Translations under genes and position numbers: made by a program
Source of the DNA: Linyphia triangularis
Taxonomy: Eukaryota > Arthropoda > Arachnida > Araneae > Linyphiidae
DNA length: 64,000 nt
Direction: 5' to 3'
Assembly (NCBI GenBank): GCA_963978545.1
Contig: OZ021727.1
Span: forward strand, 45,421,385 to 45,485,384
The notes under the pieces: model-generated
The model's input: only the letters and a program-made list of their open reading frames with translations
The model's database searches: none
Told to the model about the DNA's origin: nothing
Part shown: piece after piece, positions 52,650 to 61,827 of the stretch
How positions within the stretch are numbered: position 1 is the first letter of the stretch
How the letters are laid out: every line of letters starts with the position of its first letter

Positions 52650-54796
52650 TGAGAATGGCTAACATCGGTGATGCTACCAAAGTTATCAAGAAAGGAGAAG
52701 AAATTGCCACCTGCACACCTGTTACAGGCATCGAACGGGGATTGAAGGAGTTTTCGACCGCACCCTCCGCGGATTTAGTGAACCAGCTTCTCGAGGATGC
52801 TCGGTTAGAAAGAAGTCAAGAGAAGATTGTCGGAAACCTTATAAAAGAATTTCAGGACGTTTTCTCCGTGTCATCGAAAGATGTAGGAAGAACGAAGCTT
52901 ACACAACATCGAATCGATACTGGGACCCATTTACCTATTAAACAACATCCTCGAAGACTTCCTTTCGCAAAACAAGAGGAGGTCGGGAGATTGTTACAAG
53001 AAATGGAAGATAATAGAGTTATTGAACCCTCCTCAAGCCCATGGGCCTCTCCAATTGTACTCGTTCGAAAGAAGGATGGTTCCACTAGATTTTGTGTGGA
53101 TTACCGGAAGCTGAATGAAATTACGAAAAAGGACAGTTACCCTCTGGCAAGAATTGATGACACTATGGACACTCTATCGGGGAACCAGTGGTTTTCGACT
53201 TTGGATTTGAAGAGTGGATACTGGCAAGTGGAGATACATCCCGACGATCGTGAGAAGACGGCCTTCACTACCGGACAAGGATTATGGCAGTTTCAAGTTA
53301 TGCCGTTTGGCTTGTGTAATGCACCGGCTACGTTTGAGCGACTAATGGAGACTGTGCTTAGAGGACTTTCCTACGAGACCTGTCTGGTATATTTGGACGA
53401 TATCATTATCACCGGGCGGAGTTTTGATCAGCACTTGCAAAACGTAAAGAACGTGTTCTTGAAGCTTAGGGAAGCCTACTTGAACCTTAGCCCATCAAAA
53501 TGTAAGCTCTTTAGGCGGAAAGTCAGTTATCTTGGACACATCATCTCATCCGATGGAGTGAGCACAGATCCAGCCAAGATCCATGCTGTGCAAATTTGGT
53601 CTCGACCGCAAGACGTTCATCAATTGCGAAGCTTCCTAGGCCTGTGCACGTATTACCGTAGATTTGTGAAGGGATTCTCCAAGATCGCCAGACCTTTGCA
53701 TCGACTAACAGAGAGCAAGCAGAAGTTCCTGTGGACTGCCGACTGTGACGACTCCTTTAATCAACTGAAGAACGCTTTAACATCCGCGCCTGTTTTGGCT
53801 TTTCCCGATGTTAACAAGGACTTTATTCTGGATACAGATGCCAGCAATGAGGGAGTGGGCGCCGTTCTTTCCCAGGAAATTGAAGGTCAGGAGAAAGTCA
53901 TAGCTTATTTTAGTAAGAGCCTGTCAAAATCCGAGCGAAACTACCGCGTCACAAGAAAGGAGTTACTGGCAATAGTAAAGGCCGTTGAGCACTTTCATCA
54001 TTACTTGTACGGCCGAAAATTCCTTTTAAGAACTGATCATGCGTCTCTGACTTGGTTGCTGAATTTCAAGAATACAGAGTTACAAATAGCGAGGTGGATT
54101 CAGCGCCTACAGGAATACGACATGGATATCCGTCACAGAAAAGGAACGTCCCATGGGAATGCAGACGCTCTTTCCAGAAGACCATGTCCGGAGAATTGTC
54201 GATTTTGTTCCAATGCGGAGTCTAAGTTTGGGACAACTGCATCTGCCGTTCGTAAAATAACTTCCAAGTCAACTACTTCAGACGTGGATCCTTGGAGTGA
54301 TCAGAATGTCCGAAAAAGTCATATCGAAGATCAGGACTTGAAACTTCTAATTGAATTCATGGAAGCAGCTACCGGAAAACCCAGTTGGCAGGAAATTGCA
54401 AGCTATAGCCCAACAATGAAGAGATATTGGGCTATGTGGGACTCTTTGCACTTGAAAAATGGAGTACTCTACCGTCGATGGGAGTCCGATGATGGCAAAA
54501 GCTTCCGGTGGCAATTAATCCTTCCAAGTTCTAGAGTTATCAACGTTCTAGAAGAACTTCACAGCAGTTGTACTGGAGGACATTTTGGTATCACGAAAAC
54601 TCTTCAGAAAGTCAGGGAAAGATTCTTCTGGGACAAAGCAAAGTCCGACGTGGAGAAGTGGTGCAAGTCCTGTGATGCATGCAATGATGAAGGGACCGAA
54701 GACCCGAACTCGTGGAAAGTTGCAACGTTACAACGTAGGAGCACCATTCGAAAGAATTGCTTTGGACGTTTTAGGCCCCCTACCTCACACAACTAA
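52650..54796 (+). pseudogene. pol: Pol of element A: RT, RNase H, integrase N-terminus
   Basis: The open frame technically starts at 52607 inside the MITE; genuine Pol begins at 52650. Numbering from 52607: linker to about 105; reverse transcriptase about 107-290 with RFCVDYRKLN, WFSTLDLKSGYWQ, MPFGLCNAPATFE and the catalytic YLDD (53390-53401); RNase H about 400-525 with LDTDAS, RKELLAI, RTDHASL and the closing GNADALSRRPC; integrase zinc domain about 650-695 (HSSCTGGHFG...CKSCDAC). The enzyme motifs look intact. The frame is lost at about 54685, after CDAC, and integrase continues in the next frame. Confidence 0.95.
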
Positions 54797-55547
54797 TGGC
54801 AACAAATACATCCTAGTTGTCATGGACTACTTTAGCAAGTGGCCAGAAGCATACGCGATCCCGGACCAGGAAGCCACAACCGTAGCAGAAGTTCTCGTAC
54901 AGAACTGGATCTCCCGATTTGGCGTACCCCTGCTGATACATTCAGACCAGGGGACGAACTTTAACTCTGCTGTCTTCACTGGGCTGTGTGACTTGCTCGA
55001 CATGGAAAAGACTCGTACAACTCCTCTGCACCCACAATCCGATGGAATGGTCAAACGCTTTAATAGAACAATTCTGAATCATCTCTCCTTGTTTGTTTCC
55101 AAGAACCAGCAAGATTGGGATCAGAAACTTCCACTATTCCTTTTGGCCTACAGAAGTGCTACTCACGAGACCACCGGCTATACACCATCTCAAATGATTT
55201 TTGGAAGAGACCTTAGGCTACGGTGCGAAGCCGTACATCGGTTCGCCAGAGAAAGAATCAACATCATGACTGAGCGCATGAAGGTCCGCTACGATGCCAA
55301 GGCCACGGAACGTTCATTCCAGGAAGGTGACAAGGTGTGGTTATGGAATCCTAGTGACAAGGTGTGGTTATGGAATCCTAAACGTCGGAAAAGACTCTCC
55401 CCTAAACTCCAGACGAACTGGGAAGGGCCGTATGTGGTCCTTAAGAAGATCAACGACGTCGTGGTAAGGATTCAACGGACACACTCCTGTAAACCTAGAG
55501 TTGTACACTACAATAGACTATCCCCATATTATGGAAGAAGTGATTGA
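54686..55547 (+). pseudogene. pol: Integrase core and C-terminus of element A
   Basis: Continues in the frame of 54585-55547. The catalytic core shows ALDVLG (first Asp, codon 54765-54767) and HSDQGTNF (second Asp). The third residue is Lys: GMVKRFNRT, codon AAA at 55053-55055, where the family has Glu. After GRDLRL about 90 bp present in element B (PNNLLFGQ...LDDLQA) is missing. KVWLWNP is duplicated in tandem (about 55327-55378). The GPY/F module (LQTNWEGPYVVLKKI) follows. Strand transfer is predicted dead. Confidence 0.92.
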
Positions 55548-55593
55548 ATGGCCTTTCTTCTTAAGGACTTCACTGCCCGGGACGTGCAGTCTT

Positions 55594-55607
55594 TAAGAAG
55601 GGGAAAA
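55594..55607 (+). promoter_or_regulatory. Polypurine tract of element A
   Basis: AAGAAGGGGAAAA immediately before the LTR start TGTTGCAC. It would prime plus-strand DNA synthesis. Confidence 0.85.
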
Positions 55608-56159
55608 TGTTGCACAAATTGTCTGTATATAGTGTAAATAGTGACGTATTAATTTAAAATTCTATTGTAATTTATTTTTATCTTATTTTATTTTTTTAAC
55701 AGTGATTATACAGGTTAGAAAAAGGTGGCAACACCTAAAGCAATCGAGAAAATTCGAGACTTTTCTTTTCCGACGAATTGGCTGGAAATTTCGGGAATAT
55801 TCTCTCGCGCCAAGTATTTAATGCCCGTAGTTCGGGAAAGTTTTCAGATTGACTTCGGACTTCGTTGAAAGCTGATCGCTTTGTTTACCTATTGGAGTGA
55901 GCTTGTATAATCGCTGTATTCGAAGTTGTTTTTGCTGAAGCTTGTGTTGAAGCTTGAGAGTAGGGATGGAACGGATGTGAGTTTTGCCGGATACCGGATT
56001 TCGGATATCCGGGGTACCATGTCTACCGGATACGGATATCCGAAACGGATTTCACCGGATATCCGGCCGGATATTCGGTCTATATACTAAAAACGATATT
56101 TATACGATATGCTATACGAAAAAAATGGTCATGATATGAAGTATCAAGTAAATTATAAT

Positions 56160-56420
56160 TAGTGATTAGCGCACCGCACTGTATGCCACAGGTACATGGT
56201 TTGATTCGCGAAATGGGAAAGGTTGACTTAGCTGTTTATACTTGAAAGAAATAAACTGAGGAGGACCATGCATGCTTGGGATCTAAACACTGGGGTTCGG
56301 GGTCAGAATGACCATCTGACCGGAACATCTGCTATGTGACACACAAATGCCACAGTCAAGAAAGCTGAGCTGGGCCCAGCAGACCTTGGTCCACACGGGC
56401 TGTCACGCCACTGAGTTAAT
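56160..56420 (+). mobile_element. tRNA-derived SINE-like sequence inside hAT-3
   Basis: An A-box-like TAGTGATTAGCGCACC (56160-56175) and a B-box-like GGTTTGATTCG (56198-56208), followed by about 200 bp of GC-richer body ending near GCTGTCACGCCACTGAG. No clear target duplication, so the edges are approximate. Confidence 0.5.
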
Positions 56421-56712
56421 TTTTTTTATTTAAACTTTAGTTGATGAAACGATGTTTTAGTGATGCCAATACCTACACTTGCTGAACAATTTTGAAACTT
56501 CATCACCATTTTGTTTGTGTGTTACTTAAAAGTGTACCAAACATTCTGCAATGTGATGAAAATATTTCAGAAATACGTTTGTAAATTGTTACTCAACTTC
56601 TTCTTACCTTGTATCATGTAATGTAAACATAAGATAATCTTCCTCAAGTCTGCATAAATATCCTATATAGCTTTTACCCGAAAAACACACAGCAAGGTGA
56701 TAACAAACAAAA

Positions 56713-57122
56713 TTAGAACTTACATATTTTTGTGGTTAAGGCTTTTGCTTTAGGATCATCTAAACTCCACAATTCTGGTACATATATTGTCGATTCCAAT
56801 GTTGTCTGCGTGCATTTCTTGTTTTGATAAATTGTTTTTTCTTGTTCATCACTATTTGATGCATTTAGTGAGTCTTTTAAGCTTCGGTGAATTTCCTTAT
56901 GCACACTCATTAAATGGTTCCATAAAAGGGTTTTGTGGAAAAGGATTTTGAGCTTTTGCCGCGCACAATATATTTTTTAAACGATTCTGTGGAGCAAGTA
57001 ACACATAGGGCTTTGCTTTCGTCATTTCCATTAATTTTAAAATACTTCCAAATGGGTGACTTTAAATGAACCGTTATTAAAAATAATAAATTGGATTGTA
57101 ATTGGAGAAAACTATGATTCAA
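56713..57122 (-). pseudogene. hAT transposase N-terminus with BED zinc finger, frameshifted
   Basis: The minus-strand frame 57122-56910 contains SPIWKYFKINGNDESKALCVTC: the aromatic W.YF and the CxxC pair of a BED finger. The partner histidines (NHLMSVH) lie in the frame of 56713-56910, so a frameshift at about 56930-56945 splits the finger. The second frame ends with DDPKAKALTTKICKF, like the linker after BED in hAT transposases, but the catalytic and dimerisation domains are absent. Remnant of the element's own transposase, or of the autonomous parent. Confidence 0.65.
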
Positions 57123-57302
57123 GACATTCTAGAGAGCTAAATATAATTCCACATTGTGGCGCTGTGTTAAAGACCTAAAAATTACAATACTTCATTTTAC
57201 GTCAGAAAAAATATACCAGCTTTCAACTTCTGCCAATGAAAAATCAGAAATTAGACCATGCCATTCACATCATAAAGGGGTAGGGTATTATCGTCGATAG
57301 AA

Positions 57303-57335
<33 letters not shown>

Positions 57336-58099
57336 ATTGGGGAGTGCGCATTGGCTATTTATTGCTTTTTACTCGCTAGCAAATGTCAGAAAAAAAGGAG
57401 GAAGTGGAAAGACTTATGTTATGGAAAAAAAGTACTATTTATTAGTATTTCGGTTCGTGTTTTACGGAGAGGCATTCAAATATAACATCTGGAATTAATC
57501 AGATCATAAACTTGGAATGAAAAGAACATATTGCAAAACACGTATGAAGGATGTGTATGGAAAAAGATTGGAGGAATCGTTTATGCTTTACAACTCGGCG
57601 CCAATAATACGGTGCCTCTTTCTTCGAATTCAAACTAAATGCACCTGCATCTTCTAGCTCATCTCTGAAGTTAGGGATATGCGAAAGCATAGTTCTCACG
57701 AAGGAACTTTTTCGTTTTCGAACTTGACAGCAATTTATGTCCAAGAAAAAAAAAATTAAAAAAAAGTGTAGGATGCGGTGTACCCTTTGTCCGAAAAAGA
57801 TCATTATTTTTTGAAAAAAATTATTTCTTGTTGATACCTGGTGGCCGGATATATATCCGGATATCCGAATGAAATTATCGGATGTCCGGTATTTCAAATC
57901 GGATATCCGACGGGGTTTCGGATATTGAAAAATCAGCCGGATATGCCGGATATCGGATATTTGCAGGATATCCGTTCCATCCCTACTTGAGAGTAATTAA
58001 GCTGTTGCCTGTGAATAAATTTTGTGAGCTCTTGAAGAAAGAATAAATATTTTTATACCGTAAAAACTGTGCCATCATTGCCTCAGTGGAAAAATTCAT

Positions 58100-58103
<4 letters not shown>

Positions 58104-58171
<68 letters not shown>
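58104..58171. repeat. (TA)n between element A and the TIR transposon
   Basis: 68 bp of uninterrupted TA, abutting the LTR end on the left and TAGGGTGGATCG on the right. Confidence 0.98.
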
Positions 58172-58174
<3 letters not shown>

Positions 58175-58960
58175 GGTGGATCGTTCTTCTATGGAGAAAA
58201 ATAAATTATTTTTAATCAAAACCTACCTATGGGGAAAAGATGTTCTATGATATAGAGATTAGGGAAAAAATAATAAAAAAATTTAATTTTAAAATTTTGC
58301 ACTGCCACAAAGGGGTTGAAATTTCGAAAAAAATGCAAAAAGTCCTAATTTTCGTTAAATGATTTTACACTAAAAATAATTGTTTTTTACAATATAAATT
58401 TAAAAAAAGTGATGATTATTGAATAATCAGTAGTACAATGTACATTTCAACCTTTTTTTACCCAACGCCCTCCCCCCATATCACTGTTGAATCAGCCCTA
58501 CAACCCTATAGTGCAGTTGTCAGCGGCTTACGGAATTCGACACATAATTGGTGAGCGCTGTTCTTGTTAATTAAATTACAATTCTATTATGTGACATTTG
58601 TTTGTTTGTGTACTTGGACTAATACTGTACTGTTGCGTTGATAAGAAAAGACATGATTTGTCCTATATTTGGGTCAGGCTGTAATATGCCCACGATTATG
58701 CTTCCTACGTGAATATATATTGGCATTCCAAAAAAAGAAGCAAAGTACAGTGTATTTAAATACACTTTTCTCCGCGTGTCAATAAGTTGCAAGTAAGTTA
58801 GGAGAGACCTGGAAACGAACTTTAATACCAATAAATGACCACTACAGCATTTTGAGAAAAATAAGTTCATACTACGACAAATATCGCGATTTCAAAGCTA
58901 GAAAATTAACTGAAAGCTATCTCAGGGAAAGCACATCATAAGTTTTGTTCATGCGTCGAC

Positions 58961-59141
58961 TTGGTTGTTTTCAGATTATCTGGTGCCGTCAGCAACACGA
59001 GAGCTATAATGCGCCGAAACATTCGTCATTTGACAAACCAACATACATTTACAAACACCTATGCCTTACACGGGAATCGTACCCGTAAATTCGTGGTCTA
59101 GAAGCTAGCACACTAACCACTATACCGTTTGGTCGGCTAGG
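58961..59141 (-). mobile_element. tRNA-derived SINE with 12-bp target duplication
   Basis: 181 bp between perfect copies of TCATGCGTCGAC (58949-58960 and 59142-59153). On the minus strand the head has TATAGTGGTTAGTGTGC (A-box) and GGTACGATTCC (B-box; plus 59073-59083) with an intact T-arm ACGGG/CCCGT. The acceptor stem does not pair, so it is a SINE and not a tRNA gene. The tail ends AAAACAACCAA. Confidence 0.87.
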
Positions 59142-59219
59142 TCATGCGTCGACAATGACATAGATGCAACAATGTTGGTTGCGATAATAGGTAGTCTGTC
59201 AACACAGGTATCAAAGAAG

Positions 59220-60180
59220 GTGTTATACGAAATATGGAACTGATTTTGAAGCGTCCACTACAATGGTTTGTGTGCCAGTTACAAGCCAAAGAGTGACCGT
59301 ATGTGAGAAACTACCTGTAGTTTCATTCACGTAAGCCCAACCTACGCGAACTGACTAACAAAAAAGACTTAAGTACTGATCAACCGTGCTTAATGGAAAT
59401 TTGTGAAGCCATCACTGCGGACAAAGCAGCGAAGGGCTGTTGAAGAGAAACTCTGGAAAGATTTGCCACTCAAGGTGGTTTACAACCCCAAACAGAATTC
59501 TCATGTTCTATTTGGCTTAGAAGAAGTCCAACCAAAGCTTTATTGACATTAATTACGTTCATCGTAAAAGTCTAGGCACCTATGTGATTCAAGATCAAAA
59601 TCAAACAATCGGTAATCTATGGTGCAGGCGCATTTGCATTAATCAATCTTTCCATCGCGTTATTTCTCAATTGATTTGAAGAAATTCATTGATCCAGTAA
59701 TTTTTGAAACGGGGGTTTGGGCTTTCCTGAAAATATTCTGATATCAATACTAGCTGACGACAGAAATAACACAAAGGAATAGGTCCTCCAAAGAATTTGG
59801 AATTTGCTCAAAGTCAAACGGTCTGCTGCAACCCAAACCCTTTTAGCGATTAATATCCGTATCTTAAACATACCAACTTTTGACCCTTGTGTGACAGATT
59901 ATGTGAACTTGATTAAGTGGGAGAATGTGACAGAACGATTTAGTGATGACATGATTTCAGGAGCAATAGTAAACCCAGCAATCATTTCTACGGCAATACT
60001 ATAGTATTACCTACTATCAAGGGGTATCCCTGTCGTACTCAAGCTACAGAACGAATAGTCACAGAAGCATTTTCTGCTGTAAGCGGATCACACGGAAGAG
60101 ATGGGTTAAAAAGAAATAGCCTGGAATCACGAATCCTCAAGCCAGTTTTCAACAACAAACGTGATTACCGTTTACTGTAA
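59220..60180 (+). pseudogene. Decayed protein of the TIR transposon
   Basis: Fragments with stops and frameshifts. RPLQWFVCQL (about 59252-59281) ends at a stop. A 67-codon frame (59804-60004) includes ILNIPTFDPCVTDYVNLIKW. A last piece (about 60028-60180) includes CRTQATERIVTEAFSAVSG and HGRDGLKRNSLESR, then a stop. From memory these echo, in the same order, conserved stretches of a large arthropod family of uncharacterised transposon-associated proteins. No catalytic motif can be assigned. The resemblance is recalled, not searched. Confidence 0.55.
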
Positions 60181-60690
60181 TTCCGAAGATTTTTGGATTT
60201 TTCTTGATTTAATTCTTAAGAAGATGTAATATGTTCCTAAAGCTTTTTTTTTTCTGTAACCATTTAGTATATGTCCTCTCATTCCAATAAACATTTAAAA
60301 GTACTAAAGGCCTGTTTCACTTAAACAAAAATCACTTTGACATTTTACCATTATAAAGCTTAAATACCAAAACTTCATTCCCCTTGTAAAGAGCTTAACA
60401 TAAAATTTATTATTTTTATTTTATTTTTCCCTTAATTAATGTACCTCAGAACATCTTTTCCGTACAGGTAGGTTTTAAAATTCTTAGAAAAAAAAATTCA
60501 ATTGACTTTGACTTTTTACTATAAAAAAGCTCAAATACCTAAACTTCATCCTCCTTGTGGCAGTACTGAACTTGAAATTTAATTTTTTTAATTATTTTTC
60601 CATGTATCTATATACCATAGAACATCTTTTCCACATAGGTCGGATTTGAAATTCTGAAATTTTTTTTTCGATCCACCCTAATATATATAT

Positions 60691-61156
60691 TGTTGCACAA
60701 ATTGTCTGTATATATTGTAAATAGTGAAGTATTATTTCAAAATTCTATTGTAATTTATTTTTATCTTATTTTATTTAGTAATTAATAGCGATTATACAAG
60801 TTAGAAAAAGGTGGCAACACCTAAAGTAATCGAGAAGGTTCGAGATATTTCTTTTCCGATGAATTGGCTGGAAATTTCGAGAATGTCTCACGCGCTTGTA
60901 TATAAAAGACTGGAGAACGGGAAAGTTTTCAGATTGATTTCGGAGTTCGTTGAAAGCTGATCGCTTTGTTTACCTATTGGAGTGAGCTTGTATAATCGCT
61001 GAATTCGAAGTTATTTTTGTTGAAGCTTGTGTTGAAGCTTGAGAGTAATTAAACTGTTGCCTGTGAATAAATTTTGTGAGTTTTCTGAAGAGAGAATAAA
61101 TATTTTTAAACCGTGAAAACTGTGCCATCATTGCCTCAGTGGAAAAATTCATAACA
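60691..61156 (+). repeat. 5' LTR of element B
   Basis: 466 bp, TGTTGCAC...ATTCATAACA. TATATAAAAG at 60899-60908 is a good TATA box and AATAAA signals lie at about 61067 and 61099, giving a plausible promoter and polyadenylation layout. Confidence 0.96.
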
Positions 61157-61157
61157 G

Positions 61158-61175
61158 TGCTGTCAGAAGTGGGAT
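61158..61175 (+). promoter_or_regulatory. Primer-binding site of element B
   Basis: TGCTGTCAGAAGTGGGAT, one mismatch (third base C for G) to the tRNA-Leu-type site of element A, again one base after the LTR. Confidence 0.85.
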
Positions 61176-61188
61176 CTACTACTAGAGG

Positions 61189-61827
61189 ATGCCGACTACT
61201 AGAGGAATGATGGAAGACCAAATGAAACAGTTGATGGAAATGCTTGCTGGAATGAAAGCCTGCCAAGAAACCGCCTCAGCCGAAATGAAAGAAATGAAAG
61301 CCGAAATAAAAGCCGGACAAGAAACGACAAATGCCGAACTCGCCGCTACAATCGCAGCTGGTCAAGCCCGTCAAGAAACGACAAATGCCGAACTCGCCGC
61401 TACAATCGCAGCTGGTCAAGCCCGTCAAGAAACGACAAATGCCGAACTCGCCGCCGCAATTGCCGCCAGTCAAGAGGCGACATCATCAGACATTAAAGCT
61501 TTACAAGAAGCGACATCATCAGATTTTAAAGCTTTGCAAAATGCAACGTCATCTGACATGAAAGCTTTGGCCGATAAGTGCTAGTCCACATCCGCAGCCG
61601 TAATCAAGATCAGGGAAGAAATGAAAACCGAGCTAGCGTCAATGGTAGAATCTACTATTATGGAGACAACATCATCGGTCCTGCAATCCGTGAAGGAAGA
61701 CGTTCTCACTGCTATAAGAGATGAAATGGAAGTAAAGGTTTCCACTATCAAAGAAAAGCAGGGAAAATTCATGGATGCAGACAACAGAAGGCCAATGAAA
61801 CTCTTCAAGAGTTGGCGTCAGATATAG
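61189..61827 (+). pseudogene. gag: Gag N-terminal part of element B
   Basis: Starts MPTTRGMMEDQMKQLMEM, like element A. Three tandem 18-residue units of the form QETTNAELAATIAAGQAR (54-bp repeats at 61318, 61372, 61426) follow, then three 11-residue units around ATSSDIKAL. A TAG at 61582-61584 interrupts the frame; the same frame resumes (MKTELASMVESTIMETT...). At about 61785 the capsid N-terminal domain is deleted, shifting the frame so that the QKANETLQELA segment is read in the next frame. Confidence 0.85.

Larger units (their letters stand above)
55961..57985 (-). mobile_element. hAT transposon with transposase remnant (hAT-3)
   Basis: 2025 bp with perfect 8-bp target duplication CTTGAGAG (55953-55960 and 57986-57993) and inverted ends TAGGGATGGAACGGAT / TAGGGATGGAACGGATA. 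About 120-150 bp at each end is packed with the palindromic word CGGATATCCG and variants, as expected of transposase-binding subterminal repeats. The interior holds a SINE-like insertion, a 31-nt A-run (57304-57334) and a broken BED-finger coding region on the minus strand. Confidence 0.92.
55608..58103 (+). repeat. 3' LTR of element A, split by hAT-3
   Basis: Begins TGTTGCACAAATTG and ends ATTCATAACA, followed by (TA)n. It consists of 55608-55960 and 57994-58103, about 463 bp after removing hAT-3 and one target copy. Confidence 0.93.
58172..60680 (+). mobile_element. Unclassified TIR DNA transposon with decayed coding region
   Basis: About 2.5 kb. A 12-bp perfect terminal inverted repeat TAGGGTGGATCG stands at both ends, each bordered by ATATATAT (an 8-bp duplication is possible but uninformative in TA). 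A block of about 150 bp containing GGAAAAGATGTTCTATG and ACTGCCACAA lies once inside the left end (about 58205-58345) and twice, inverted, inside the right end (about 60338-60479, 60502-60655). The interior holds plus-strand coding remnants and a SINE. The TIR sequence matches no superfamily I can name with confidence. Confidence 0.8.

Noticed and set aside
59060..59135. A tRNA gene on the minus strand
   Set aside because: The T-arm pairs, but the acceptor and anticodon stems do not, and the sequence continues into a SINE body with a target duplication.
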